Counted from the first letter of the stretch, positions 19,261 to 28,293 are shown. The stretch: DNA of 64,000 nt from JADJNY01 sp046349615 (GCA_046349615.1 JAXMBZ010000003.1:372001-436000), one strand, 5' to 3'. The notes: generated from the letters alone by a model not told the origin. Program-made: numbers and translations.

Positions 19261-19342
19261 GACCGAGGAGCGCGATGCTGCGCTCCCGCCCGATCCCCGA
19301 CCATGCGCCGATGAGCGGTGGACGGTCGGGGCGCGCGCCGCA

Positions 19343-19996
19343 TCACCGCGTTTCGTCGTCGGCGAGATCCTCCACGGCGGCCCACGATCCGAACGGGAGG
19401 AGCAGCACGAAGCTCACGGCGCTGATCGGAATCCACGCCAGGTCGAGGACCGCGAGCGGGATCCCGAGCGCGATGCGCTCCGCCCCGGACAGCTCCGGCG
19501 GCGTCAACGCCTCGGGCAACCGGAGCCGCCCGAGTTCGACCGCGGGCGCGGGCAGCGTGCGCGCGACGACGAGCTCGAAACCGCCCGACGTCGCGGGGAC
19601 GCAGCGCACGCGGTAGTCGCGACGCTCCCCCTCCGCGAGGTCGGCGGCGACGAGGAGGTTCCGCTCGGCGCGGACCGCGCGCGTCCAGGCGGAGGGCTTG
19701 CGGCTCACGAAGCGACGCTCGCGCTCCGTGAGGTCCTTCCCGCGAACGACGAGGCGCAGCGGCGCACCGTCCGCGCGCGTGATCTCGACGATCGCCTTCT
19801 CGGCGTCCTTGGGCAGCACGCCGCCGACGACGTCGAGCAACACCAAGTCGGGCTCGTCCGCGCGTGCGGAGAGCGCGACGTCCTCCTGACGCGCGGGCTC
19901 GTCGAAGCGGAGGAGGTGCGTCGCGCAGCCGCTCAGCACCGCGAGGGCCGGAGCGACTGCGATCGGACGGAAGCAGCTCTGCGAGCGTGGGTGCAT
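19343..19996 (-). CDS. Hypothetical lipoprotein with C-terminal hydrophobic segment
   Basis: 217 residues. Start ATG 19996 gives a lipoprotein signal, MHPRSQSCFRPIAVAPALAVLSGC, lipobox LSGC. The middle has mixed beta strands (LVLLDVVGGVLPKDAEKAIVE, LRLVVRGKDLTERERRFV split). Near the C-terminus lies a membrane-like stretch, IPLAVLDLAWIPISAVSFVLLLP, resembling the tails of small 'YceK/DUF-type' lipoproteins, but I cannot assign a family. Divergent from the next small lipoprotein gene, with 211 bases between starts. Confidence 0.65.
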   Translation of the reverse strand: MHPRSQSCFRPIAVAPALAVLSGCATHLLRFDEPARQEDVALSARADEPDLVLLDVVGGVLPKDAEKAIVEITRADGAPLRLVVRGKDLTERERRFVSRKPSAWTRAVRAERNLLVAADLAEGERRDYRVRCVPATSGGFELVVARTLPAPAVELGRLRLPEALTPPELSGAERIALGIPLAVLDLAWIPISAVSFVLLLPFGSWAAVEDLADDETR

Positions 19997-20207
19997 GGGG
20001 AACTCCCGGCGCGCGCGACGAGCGCACCGGTACCGAGACCGAGCGACGCAGGCACGCCGAGCGCAAGGATCGACGGGCGACGAGCGGACTGCAAGCCGAC
20101 GCCGGCCCGAGCGGCGGTCGGGCGAGCGCGCCGACGCCGTCCGGTGTAGTCTGTCGGTCGCGCGCGTGGCGCGCTTCCCCGACGTGCGCTCGACGAATCG
20201 AACGGTC

Positions 20208-20390
20208 ATGCGACGACGCCTTTCCCTCCTGCTCATCGCGCTCGCGGCCGCGACCGCCTGCGTGTCGCCGAAGCACCCCGAACCGCCGCCGAACGAGCGC
20301 GACCCGTCCGAAGTACGCGCCGAACGAACGCTGCGAGGCGCCGGCGGCCTCCTCCAGGCCGTCGCGGGCTTCGTGCGGGCGAAGAGCTGA
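20208..20390 (+). CDS. Small putative lipoprotein
   Basis: 60 residues beginning MRRRLSLLLIALAAATAC, a short lipoprotein signal with Ala-Thr-Ala-Cys as a possible lipobox. The mature 42 residues are polar (PKHPEPPPNERDPSEVRAE) and end with a short amphipathic helix (GGLLQAVAGFVRAKS). No family recognised. Its support is the signal peptide, codon use like neighbours and the 47-base distance to the following cyaY gene on the same strand. Confidence 0.5.
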   Translation: MRRRLSLLLIALAAATACVSPKHPEPPPNERDPSEVRAERTLRGAGGLLQAVAGFVRAKS

Positions 20391-20437
20391 TCGTCCGCGC
20401 CTGTTCGCCGCGCGGGCTGCGCGATACCCTCCGCCGC

Positions 20438-20758
20438 ATGGACCGCCAGGAGTTCCTCCGCCGCGCCGATGCGTGCCTCGAACGGATCGAGGCCGCGCTG
20501 CAGGACGTCGACCCCGACGAGCTCGACTACGCGAGCTCCGACGGCGTCATCACGCTCGAGTTCGCGGACAAGAAGCGCTATGTGCTGAACCGCCAGACCG
20601 CCGCCAACCAGATGTGGTTCGCCGCCGATGCGCGCGCGTGGCACTTCGTGTGGGATGCGACGCGCGAAGCGTGGGTCGACGACAAGGAAGGGCGCGAGCT
20701 CTTCGCGCTCGTCGCCGACGAGGTCGCGAAGAAGCTCGGGCGCGGCGTGAAGATCTGA
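20438..20758 (+). CDS. cyaY: Frataxin / CyaY iron-binding protein
   Basis: 106 residues, the normal length for bacterial frataxin, which binds iron and tunes the IscS/IscU Fe-S assembly machine in the cytoplasm. The alpha-beta sandwich is clear: helix 1 with acidic residues (CLERIEAALQDVDPDELD), strand SDGVITLEFADKKRYVLNRQ (the conserved N-R-Q turn), QMWFAADARAWHFVW, WVDDKEGRELFALVADEV. All signature positions (DGV, N-R-Q, Q-x-W, W-x-D) are kept. No isc or suf genes are visible nearby. Frataxin is familiar mainly from proteobacteria and mitochondria, so its presence here is noteworthy. Confidence 0.93.
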   Translation: MDRQEFLRRADACLERIEAALQDVDPDELDYASSDGVITLEFADKKRYVLNRQTAANQMWFAADARAWHFVWDATREAWVDDKEGRELFALVADEVAKKLGRGVKI

Positions 20759-20820
20759 GGGCCGAGGTCCCCGCTCCGCACGCACCGCGTCCCTCACACC
20801 CACGCTCGATCGCACACCGC

Positions 20821-21375
20821 ATGGCCCGCCCGAACTGGACTCCCCCGACCCAGCCCCAACTCTTCGCCGCGAGCGAGATCGCCGGCCTCGTCCGCAAAGC
20901 GCTGCGCACGCCGCAGGGCGTGCCGCACGAGCGCGCGATCCTCACCGGGTCCTTGCTCGCGGGCTCGTTCCTCCTGCGCGCGCTCGACGTGCCGCTCGCG
21001 GGGCTCGCGCCCGGCACGATGGTGCTGTCGGATGCCGCGAACGAGAAGGGCCCGCTGCTCGTGCAGACGCTCGGCACCGGGCTCGCGGTGCTGAAGGTCC
21101 CGATCCAGATGGGTTGGCTGCGCGGAGCGCGCGAGCCGGGCGACGCGGTGCGCATGACCGTGACCGAAGCGCAGACGTTCGTCGAGCGCGAGATCCTCGC
21201 CGCGTCGGCGCGCCACGCGCTGACGATGGAGCAGACGGCGCACGCGTGCGCGCTCGCGGTCGCGCAGATGATCCAGATGAGCGCGAACGAGCTCGACCCG
21301 CACCGCTCGTTCGAGCTCGCGACGTGGGGCTTCGTCGCGGGGACGAAGACGGTGCCGGGCGGGATCGCGGGCTGA
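20821..21375 (+). CDS. Hypothetical protein
   Basis: 184 residues, no signal peptide, no family recognised. Features: a basic N-terminus MARPNWTPPTQPQLF, a possible weak hydrophobic segment GSLLAGSFLLRALDVPLAG (about 42-60), then an alpha/beta region and a helical C-terminus containing TMEQTAHACALAVAQMIQMS. It starts 62 bases after cyaY on the same strand and converges on the AsmA-like gene only nine bases away. The protein looks compact, with balanced composition and normal codon use, so the gene is likely real. Confidence 0.65.
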   Translation: MARPNWTPPTQPQLFAASEIAGLVRKALRTPQGVPHERAILTGSLLAGSFLLRALDVPLAGLAPGTMVLSDAANEKGPLLVQTLGTGLAVLKVPIQMGWLRGAREPGDAVRMTVTEAQTFVEREILAASARHALTMEQTAHACALAVAQMIQMSANELDPHRSFELATWGFVAGTKTVPGGIAG

Positions 21376-21384
21376 GCGCGTCCC

Positions 21385-24300
21385 TCAGTCCTTCTTCTTT
21401 TTCTTGTCGAAGAGCCCCTCGAGCAATCCGCCGAGGCCCTTCTTCGCCGCGTCCTCGACCAGCTTCTCGACGAAGCCGTCGCCAATCCCGATCTTCGGCT
21501 TGTTCCACGCGCCGCGGATCTCGATCGGCACGACGAGGTCGGGGCTGACGTACTCGCGCACCTTCTCGAGCTCCTTGCTGACCTTCTTGCCGAGGAGCTT
21601 CAACGGCACGCCCGTGTCGAGCTTCATCGAGAGATCGACGAGGTCGAACGAACCGCTGAACGCGCACTCCGTGCCCGCGAGCTTGAGCTTCAAGTCCTTG
21701 TAGCTCGCGACGCCCTTCGTGATCGGCACCGTCATCGCGGGGAGCTTCGTCGGCTTGAGCTCGACCGCGTTCCCGAAGACCTGCTCGAGCCCGGGCAGGA
21801 GCGCGTACGTCACCTCGCCGAGGTCGATGCGCACGGTCGCGTCGAGCGCGCGCAGGTTGCCGTCGAGCGGGAAGCTCATCGCGTCGACCGCGAGGATCGA
21901 CGGCGCCGAGCCCTCGGGCTTCTTCAGGTTGACGAGCATCGGCACGAGCCGCCCGACGACCTTCTCGTTCATCACGGGGCCGAGACCGACCCGCGCGTCG
22001 AGGCCGTTCTGCTTCGTGATCACGAACGCGCCGTCCTGCATCGCGCCCTCGACGTGCACGTGGTGCAGGTCGCTCGCCATGTCCGCGACGAGCGCACCCG
22101 CCTGCATCGAGAGGCTCTCGCTCTTCACGCTCATCTCGACGCGGCCGCCGAGCGCTTCGACGAGCAGCCCGCCTTGCCCCGCGAGGGCATCGACGAGCGC
22201 CGTCGGCACGCCGCGCGCGCTGACGTCGCATGCGACGCGGAAACGATCGAGCCCGTGCTCCTCCGCGAGCACCTTCAACGGATCGAGCGCGCGCACGTCC
22301 GCTGCGAGCACGCCCGCCCCCAGCGACGCGTCCGCGGTGGGCGACGCATCCGCCGCCGGGGACGCATTCGGATCCGCGACGCTCCCGTCTCCGAGCGTCG
22401 CGGCGACGTGCACGAACGGCAGCGCGTCGGGCGCGAGCTTCGCCTCGGCCTTCAGGCCGCGGATCGTGACCGGCCGGCCCGCGGCGTCCGTCTTCGCGTC
22501 CGCGTAGACGAGCTCGGGCACGGTCAGCTCGAGGTCGAGCGCGAGACCGCCGACGAGCGCGAGCGCGCTCGCGAGGCCGGCGCCCTCCGAGGCGTTCGCG
22601 CCCGCTGCGTTCGCGCCCGCGGCGCCCTTCGGCGTCCCCTGCGCGACGTCCGCGGGCTTCACGCCCTTCAGGCGGTCCCCAGGCGCCGATTTTCGTTCGC
22701 CGCCGCTCGGCGTCGGCGCGCTCGCGTTCGTTCCCGGCGCACTGGGGCTCGCTGCGACTGGATCGCCCTTCGGCAACACGACGCGCAGGTGATTCACGCG
22801 CAGCGCGAGCGGCTGCACGTCGGTCGGCACGGAGAGCCGCGCGCCCGCCGGCAACTTCGGCGAGAGCTGCTCCTCGAGCCAGCCCGCGGGCAGCTTCAGC
22901 GCGAGCTCGAGCCCCGCGTCGCCGCGCGTGACGAGCGCGCCGTCCTGGAGCGCGCCCGCGAACGCGAGCTGCATCGACGCCGAGTGCGCGGCGAGTTGGA
23001 CGCTGCCCGCGTCCGGCGTGACGCCCGCGAGCGTCGCGTCGACGTCGAGCGCGGGCCCGAGCAGCTTCGACACGAGCCCGTCCGCGCCCGCGAAGCCGTC
23101 GAGCGCGCGCGTCGAGAGCCCCGCGAGCTTCACGCGCGCGTCGAGCGGCGGGAGCGGCTTCGCGGGCGTGCGCAGCGCGAACCACGGATCGAGGAGCGTG
23201 GTCTCGACGTGCAGCGTCCCGCGTCCGTCGGCGACGACCGCGGCGTCGAACACGACCTTCGCGGAGCGGTCCGCGCCGAGCTCGACCGTCGCGACCGCGC
23301 GCTCGAGCGACACGCCGACGTTCGCAGCGCGCGTGTGTTCGTCGGCCCACGCGAGCGCGGGCAGGCGCGCGCCGATCTTCCCGCGCACTCCGTCGAGGAG
23401 CGGTTCGAGCGCGAACGGCGCGCCGCCGAGGAAATCGGGCAGAGGGAGCTCGAGCTCGCGCACCTCGACGAGGAACGCGTCGCTCGCCCTCGACCACGTG
23501 AGCGCGGCGCCCGCGGGCAGGAATGGGGCGACGCGGCGCTCGAACTCGCCCGGAGCGAGGTTCGCGCTCACGTTGATCGCATCGGCGCCCGTGCAGCGCA
23601 GCACGCGCTCCTCGAGCCGGCCCGCGAGGTTCGCGCCGACGTGTCCGGCCTGGAATTGCGCGGAGAAACGCCCCGTCACCAGGTCGAGCGCCTCCGTCTC
23701 GACGTGCAGTGCCATGGGCCCTCCGACGAGCTCCGCGGTCTCGGCGCCCGCGTACGCGCCGAGGAGCGCGCTCGCGACGTTCGACACGTCGAGCGTCGCG
23801 GTGACGGGGCGCGGCGCGAGCTTCCCGTCCTTCGGGAGGAGCGCCCACACGTCGTCGACGTCCGCGTGGAGCGTCACGTTGCCCGTCGGCCCCGTGTCGA
23901 GGCCGAGTCCGACGATCACCTGCGCCGCGCCGCTCGTTTCGAGCTTCACGTCGAGCATGCCGCCGAAGACGCGCAGCGGGACCTTCGCCGCGCGCGTCTC
24001 GGGCGTCGCGAGACGCACGCTCGGGAGTTCGAGCTTGAGCGTCGCGCGCGTCGCGCCGCGCAGGAACGCGATGGGATCCGAAGCGCCCGCCGCCGCGGTT
24101 TGCGCGCTCGCCGTCGAAGGTGCGGCACCCGACGCGGCGCTCGCGGCCGTCGGCGGCAACGGCAGGATCAACTTCGTCACGGTGAGCGCGACGTGTCCGT
24201 CGTCGCTCGCGAGCTCGTACCCCGGCGGGAGCACGCCCGCGATCCAGCCCTCGATCCATCCCGCGGGCGCGTCGAGCGTCATCCGCACGGTCTGCCCGTC

Positions 24301-25938
24301 CGCGCAGCCGATGCGCCCGCCCGCGAGCTGCAGCGGCGCTTCGAGCGTGAGCTGCGGCGCGACGACGCGCGCGTCGAGCCGTCCGCGGTCGAGGCCCGCG
24401 TCCTCGAGCTTCACGGCGAGCTTCAGCGACGCGCCGAGCCCGCGCGCGAGCCGTCCTTCCGTGCCGAGGAACGCGTCGAGCGCGGCGACGGGCACGCCGT
24501 CGAGCTCGAAATCGCCGTCGACGTGCGGCACCTCGCCCTTCGCGAGCGCGGCCCACGCGTCCTTGGACGCGGCGGTGAACGTGACCGGGCTGCGCGCGTT
24601 CGCGACGAGCGTCGTGCGGAGCGCGACGCGCGGCGCGGTCTTCGGCGCGAGCGCGACCTCGAGCGACGTGCCCTCGAGCGCGCACGCGCGACCGAACGCG
24701 CGCTGCGTCTCCGCGTTCGAGAAGCCGACCGCGCTCGGGAGCGAAACCGTCGCGCGCAGCGTCGCGGCCTCGAGCACCGGAGCGAGGTGCGCGACGTCGA
24801 GCGCCGCGAAGCTCGGGATCCGCGCCTCGAACGCGTCGATGCGCGCGCTCCACGGCTCGGGCGCGGCGCCGAAGTCGAGCGTCGACCCCGCGGGCAGGTT
24901 CGGCAGCACGAACGCGCCGAGGTACGCGCGGGGAAGCGCGATCCGCGCGTCGAGGAAACGCGCGCCGTTCGCGCGGAGCACGCCGTCCTCGACGCGCGCG
25001 GCGAGGGTCAGCGTCGTCGCGGGCGCGCGCAGCTCGAGCGCGAGCTCCCCGCGCTCGTTCGTCACGTCGTTCGCGGTGAATTCGAGGTCGAACGCGGGCC
25101 CGAGCAGCTCCTTCAAGCGCCCCGACTGCCCCGCGAGCCCGTCGACGAGCGCCGCGGAGAAGCCCGTGAGCTTCCCGCGCGCTTCGACCTTGCCGAACGG
25201 CCAGTCCGCGCCGGGCGTGATCGGCCCGTTGATCTTCGCGTCGATCGCGAACGAACCCGGCGCGTCGCCTGCGACCTGCGCGTCCGCCTTCACCGTGATC
25301 GGCGCGCCGGGCTTCGCGCTGGCGCGCAGGACGAGGCCCGTGAGCTCGAAGGGCCTCCCGAGCCGCCTCGTTTCCACGTCGGACCAGCGCAGGCGCTGCA
25401 CGGTGAGCTCGAGCTCGAGCTCGAGCTTCGCGAGCGTGTCGAGGCCGCTCGACGACGAGGTCGAACCGCCGTCCGCGTCCTGCTCGCCGCCCGTGTGCGT
25501 CGGTGCGTTGCGCGGCGCGAGCGCGCGCGCGAGGTTCGTGACGCCCGCGTCGTCGGCGACGAGGTCCGCCGAGGCCTGGATCCAAACGGTGCCGAGCTTC
25601 GTGCCGCCCGAACGGAGGAGCGCCGAGAGCGACGGCAGCGTGACGGACGCGCGCGCGACCTCCTTCCCCTCCGGATCGAGGAGCACCGCGTCGGTGACGC
25701 GTTGCTCGGAGAACCAGGCGAGCGATACGGCGCCGACGGCAAGGCGCCCCTGATGGTGCTCGCGGAAGAAGTCCTCCGCCGCGCCGCGCGCCCACCCGCT
25801 CGCGAGCATGGGGAGCGCGAGCACGAGCCCGAGGAGGAGCCCGAGCGCGAACACGGCGCAGCCGAGCGCGCTCTTGAAGAAGAAGGCGAAGAGGCCGCGG
25901 CGCGGTTGCGCCGGCGGCGGCGTGGTGGTCTCGGACAC
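21385..25938 (-). CDS. Large AsmA/TamB-like envelope protein
   Basis: 1517 residues. One N-terminal membrane anchor (FFKSALGCAVFALGLLLGLVLALP, about 20-45) is followed by a very long periplasmic part of repeated beta strands with Leu/Val-Asp-Ala patterns. This is the architecture of AsmA-family bridge proteins thought to move lipids between membranes. The AsmA-like beginning is WARGAAEDFFREHHQGRLAVG; the C-terminal region (VPITKGVASYKDLKLKLAGT, VVPIEIRGAWNKPKIGIG) matches AsmA C-terminal folds. Low-complexity linkers include ASPAADASPTADAS near residue 1193 and a terminal KKKKKD. GTG 25938 follows GGAG. Monocistronic. Confidence 0.8.
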   Translation of the reverse strand: MSETTTPPPAQPRRGLFAFFFKSALGCAVFALGLLLGLVLALPMLASGWARGAAEDFFREHHQGRLAVGAVSLAWFSEQRVTDAVLLDPEGKEVARASVTLPSLSALLRSGGTKLGTVWIQASADLVADDAGVTNLARALAPRNAPTHTGGEQDADGGSTSSSSGLDTLAKLELELELTVQRLRWSDVETRRLGRPFELTGLVLRASAKPGAPITVKADAQVAGDAPGSFAIDAKINGPITPGADWPFGKVEARGKLTGFSAALVDGLAGQSGRLKELLGPAFDLEFTANDVTNERGELALELRAPATTLTLAARVEDGVLRANGARFLDARIALPRAYLGAFVLPNLPAGSTLDFGAAPEPWSARIDAFEARIPSFAALDVAHLAPVLEAATLRATVSLPSAVGFSNAETQRAFGRACALEGTSLEVALAPKTAPRVALRTTLVANARSPVTFTAASKDAWAALAKGEVPHVDGDFELDGVPVAALDAFLGTEGRLARGLGASLKLAVKLEDAGLDRGRLDARVVAPQLTLEAPLQLAGGRIGCADGQTVRMTLDAPAGWIEGWIAGVLPPGYELASDDGHVALTVTKLILPLPPTAASAASGAAPSTASAQTAAAGASDPIAFLRGATRATLKLELPSVRLATPETRAAKVPLRVFGGMLDVKLETSGAAQVIVGLGLDTGPTGNVTLHADVDDVWALLPKDGKLAPRPVTATLDVSNVASALLGAYAGAETAELVGGPMALHVETEALDLVTGRFSAQFQAGHVGANLAGRLEERVLRCTGADAINVSANLAPGEFERRVAPFLPAGAALTWSRASDAFLVEVRELELPLPDFLGGAPFALEPLLDGVRGKIGARLPALAWADEHTRAANVGVSLERAVATVELGADRSAKVVFDAAVVADGRGTLHVETTLLDPWFALRTPAKPLPPLDARVKLAGLSTRALDGFAGADGLVSKLLGPALDVDATLAGVTPDAGSVQLAAHSASMQLAFAGALQDGALVTRGDAGLELALKLPAGWLEEQLSPKLPAGARLSVPTDVQPLALRVNHLRVVLPKGDPVAASPSAPGTNASAPTPSGGERKSAPGDRLKGVKPADVAQGTPKGAAGANAAGANASEGAGLASALALVGGLALDLELTVPELVYADAKTDAAGRPVTIRGLKAEAKLAPDALPFVHVAATLGDGSVADPNASPAADASPTADASLGAGVLAADVRALDPLKVLAEEHGLDRFRVACDVSARGVPTALVDALAGQGGLLVEALGGRVEMSVKSESLSMQAGALVADMASDLHHVHVEGAMQDGAFVITKQNGLDARVGLGPVMNEKVVGRLVPMLVNLKKPEGSAPSILAVDAMSFPLDGNLRALDATVRIDLGEVTYALLPGLEQVFGNAVELKPTKLPAMTVPITKGVASYKDLKLKLAGTECAFSGSFDLVDLSMKLDTGVPLKLLGKKVSKELEKVREYVSPDLVVPIEIRGAWNKPKIGIGDGFVEKLVEDAAKKGLGGLLEGLFDKKKKKD

Positions 25939-26178
25939 GAGGGTTCTCCGATCGCGCGCACCGCCCTGCCGCGGCGCGCGGCCGGCAGGATGCGCGATCG
26001 GCGACGGGGCGCCAAGCGTGAGCTCCCGACCCGGCGGGACGGAGCTCTACGACTCCGCATCCTGTGGAGAACGTCCCAAGCCCGCGCAAACCCGAAGCTT
26101 GGTCGCGCGCCCCCTCCACCACCACGGATCGCCTACTTGGCCGAAGCGCCCCCCAGCGGTAGGGTTCCTCGCATCCCC

Positions 26179-26826
26179 ATGCAGCCCCCCCTCCGGATCT
26201 ACCTCGTCGGCGCCCACGCCACCGGCAAGACCACCCTGGCCCGCTGGATCCGCGACCACTACGGGATCCCGATGATCTCCGAGGTCGCCCGATCCGTCCT
26301 CGCGGAGATGGAGGCGCAGCTCGACGGCCTGCGCTCGAACATCGACCTCGTCAACCGCTACCAGCACGAGGTCTTCGTGCGCCAGATCGAGGCCGAGCGC
26401 GCGCAGCCGGGCGCCTTCGTCAGCGACCGCGCGTTCTGCAACCTCGCCTACGCGTGCCACCACGCGACGATCCTCGGCAACATCGCGGGCGATCCGCGCC
26501 TGCTCGAGTACATGAACTCGGTGCGCAGCGGGCTCGTGTTCTTCCTGCGGCCGCACAAGGAGCTCGTCGTCGCCGACGGCGTGCGCGCGGGGCTCGAGTG
26601 GGAGGAGGTCGTGCGCATCGACGGCATGGTCAAGCTCATGCTCGAGATGTTCAGCGTGCCGTACATCCCGGTCGAGTCGCTGTCGATGCAGGAGCGCGTG
26701 CGCCTCTTCGAGCGCGTGCTGTCGCTCGCGGGCCACGAGCAGCGCGTGTCGTCGAACGGCAGCGTGTTCGACTCGCCGCGGCTGCGCACGCAGAACGGCG
26801 CGAGCGCGGAGAAGGTCCTGAACTGA
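26179..26826 (+). CDS. AAA_28-type P-loop ATPase/kinase
   Basis: 215 residues. Walker A GAHATGKTTLARWI at about residues 11-24 follows a short strand (RIYLVGAHATG), and a second motif, VSDRAFCNLAYA, resembles the acidic motif in NadR-type kinases. AAA_28 proteins include nicotinamide-riboside kinase-like and other small-molecule kinases. The substrate is not evident. ATG 26179 sits just before the first strand. It converges on the next gene; the 31-base gap carries an 8-bp hairpin. Confidence 0.8.
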   Translation: MQPPLRIYLVGAHATGKTTLARWIRDHYGIPMISEVARSVLAEMEAQLDGLRSNIDLVNRYQHEVFVRQIEAERAQPGAFVSDRAFCNLAYACHHATILGNIAGDPRLLEYMNSVRSGLVFFLRPHKELVVADGVRAGLEWEEVVRIDGMVKLMLEMFSVPYIPVESLSMQERVRLFERVLSLAGHEQRVSSNGSVFDSPRLRTQNGASAEKVLN

Positions 26827-26827
26827 G

Positions 26828-26850
26828 CGCGGCGCACGCCAGGCGCCGCG
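26828..26850. terminator. Bidirectional hairpin between convergent genes
   Basis: Perfect 8-bp stem cgcggcgc (26828-26835) and gcgccgcg (26843-26850) with a 7-base loop. It directly follows the stop at 26826 and lies before the convergent stop at 26858. No T-run. Confidence 0.45.
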
Positions 26851-26857
26851 GCCGAGG

Positions 26858-27358
26858 TCAGGCCGACTTCCCGACCGCTCCGCCGCGCCCCATGTTCGTC
26901 CGCCGCGCGCGCTCGCGCTCGGTGGAGATCGCAACTTGCGTCTTCGCCTCGACGGAGCGCTCCGTCGGCAGCTTGCGCTGCGCCTCGAAGAGCCGCAGGT
27001 AGCGCACGACCGCGGGCACGACGCGCTCGTGGTCGATCTCCGGGTCGTGGAGCGCGAGCTCGAGCAGGTGCGGCGACAGGTCGCGCTGCAGCTCGAGCGC
27101 GCGCTCGAGCTGCGACTCCGTGACGAACCCGCGTTCGAGCGCCAGCTCTCCGAAGCGAACGCCGGGACGCGTCCCCTGCGCGTCGAGGAGCTCGAGCAGT
27201 TGATCGCTCGTCAGGAGGCCCTGCTGCCGGAGGATCCGTCCGAGCGGCAGCCACGCTTCGCGCGCGCGCGCCCGCACGCGCTCCGCGGCGGGGATCGAGA
27301 GCGCGCCCTCGGCGACGAGGACGTCGAGCAGGTCGTCGGGTTCGAAGAAGCCGGGCAT
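26858..27358 (-). CDS. MshEN/GspE-N-like domain protein
   Basis: 166 residues. Two tandem copies of the N-terminal type II secretion ATPase-like motif are visible: LGRILRQQGLLTSDQLLELL (about 37-56) and FGELALERGFVTESQLERAL (about 69-88), each a 'G-x-x-L-x-x-x-G-x-x-T-x-x-Q-L' unit. In MshE such units bind cyclic-di-GMP; some free-standing proteins carry them too. Residues 100-166 are a helical tail ending in basic residues. There is no ATPase domain, so this is not a secretion ATPase. Located 137 bases downstream of algH on the same strand, beyond a hairpin. Confidence 0.7.
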   Translation of the reverse strand: MPGFFEPDDLLDVLVAEGALSIPAAERVRARAREAWLPLGRILRQQGLLTSDQLLELLDAQGTRPGVRFGELALERGFVTESQLERALELQRDLSPHLLELALHDPEIDHERVVPAVVRYLRLFEAQRKLPTERSVEAKTQVAISTERERARRTNMGRGGAVGKSA

Positions 27359-27471
27359 GGGGGGTCGGGCCGGGCGCCGAGGCCGAGATCGACGGCGGGC
27401 GCGCGGCGAATCGGTGGAAAAAACGGCCTGACTCCGTACGTCGGCGCGCGGCGGGTACGCGGCGGGCTACA

Positions 27472-27490
27472 GGCCCGTTATTCGCGGGCC
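27472..27490 (-). terminator. Hairpin after the trmL-algH operon
   Basis: Inverted repeat ggcccg (27472-27477) and cgggcc (27485-27490), 7-base loop, six bases beyond the algH stop on the minus strand. Short stem, no T-run. Confidence 0.3.
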
Positions 27491-27495
27491 GAGGC

Positions 27496-28065
27496 TCAGT
27501 TCCAGCTCGGGTCGGGCGGCAGGTTCTCGAGCCCCGCGGCGTCGCTCCCGATCGAACGCACGACGGCGCGCCACACGTGCTCGGGCTCGGGCTCGAAGAT
27601 CCACTCGGGGCGCGACGCGGCGGGGAGCCACGAACCGCCGGCGAGCTCGCTCTCGAGCTGGTCCTCGCCCCACCCCGCGTAGCCGACGAGCAGCTTCACG
27701 CGCCGGAGCGCCTCCTTCGGCCGCGCTTCGAGGTACTTCGCGAGCGCGTCGAGCTCGCCGCCGAGGTAGAGCCCGTTTCCGATCTCGATGCCGCCGGGGA
27801 TCCGCTTCGGTGCGCGGTGCACGAACTGCATCGTGTCGCGACCGACGGGTCCGCCTTGGTGCACGGGAAAGCGCTGCCGCGAGAGCACGGGATGGTCGGG
27901 CAGCAGAACGTCGACCGTGACGCCCGCGGGCCGGTTGATGATCAGCCCCATCGCGCCCGGCTCCTCGTGCGTGACCATGAGCACGACCGCGTGCATGAAG
28001 TTCGGGTCGAGCAGATCGGGCGCCGCCGCGATCAAACTTCCCGGTGCGGTGCGGAGCGGTTCCAT
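27496..28065 (-). CDS. YqgE/AlgH family protein (DUF179)
   Basis: 189 residues, the usual size. Family hallmarks: GSLIAAAPDLLDPNFMHAV (start of domain), VVLMVTHEEPGAMGLIINRP, the glycine turn FPVHQGGPVGRD, and LLVGYAGWGEDQLESELA near residue 130. The fold is well defined but the biochemical role is not settled; AlgH was named from alginate regulation in Pseudomonas. It lies 15 bases after the four-Cys gene, so it appears to be the last gene of the trmL-rlmD operon. Confidence 0.9.
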   Translation of the reverse strand: MEPLRTAPGSLIAAAPDLLDPNFMHAVVLMVTHEEPGAMGLIINRPAGVTVDVLLPDHPVLSRQRFPVHQGGPVGRDTMQFVHRAPKRIPGGIEIGNGLYLGGELDALAKYLEARPKEALRRVKLLVGYAGWGEDQLESELAGGSWLPAASRPEWIFEPEPEHVWRAVVRSIGSDAAGLENLPPDPSWN

Positions 28066-28080
28066 GCGGACCGCGAGAGG

Positions 28081-28293
28081 TTAGCGCGTGTGCCCCGCGC
28101 AGGAAACGACCGGCTGCGGGGGGTACTTCGGGAAGCGCGGGTCCGACTTCGAGCGCCCGCAGAGCCAGAACACGGAGCCCTTCGCGGACTCGACGCGCTG
28201 CACGTGCGCGCACGTCGTGCAGAGCGAGTTGCCCGCGGGGCCGAGCGGACGCGGAGCGCGTTCGGGCCGGTGCTCGTCGGCGGGCGCGCTCAT
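28081..28293 (-). CDS. Small four-cysteine (zinc-ribbon-like) protein
   Basis: 70 residues. The core is CTTCAHVQRVESAKGSVF, then WLCGRSKSDPRFPKYPP, then PVVSCAGH: two CxxC-type half-sites separated by about 20 residues, with an invariant-looking D-P-R-F-P-K-Y-P-P stretch. I recall this as a widespread uncharacterised small protein family, probably zinc binding. Its ATG overlaps the rlmD stop (ATGA), so it is co-translated with an rRNA methyltransferase and may act with RNA; this is inference from context only. Confidence 0.7.
   Translation of the reverse strand: MSAPADEHRPERAPRPLGPAGNSLCTTCAHVQRVESAKGSVFWLCGRSKSDPRFPKYPPQPVVSCAGHTR

Noticed and set aside
14832..20276. 1814-codon minus-strand frame
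   Set aside because: It runs antisense through the RND operon, its composition is Arg/His/Asp-biased without domains, and the plus-strand genes are certain.
22054..26178. Plus-strand extension upstream of the AAA_28 gene
   Set aside because: Antisense to the AsmA-like gene; recognisable protein starts only at ATG 26179.
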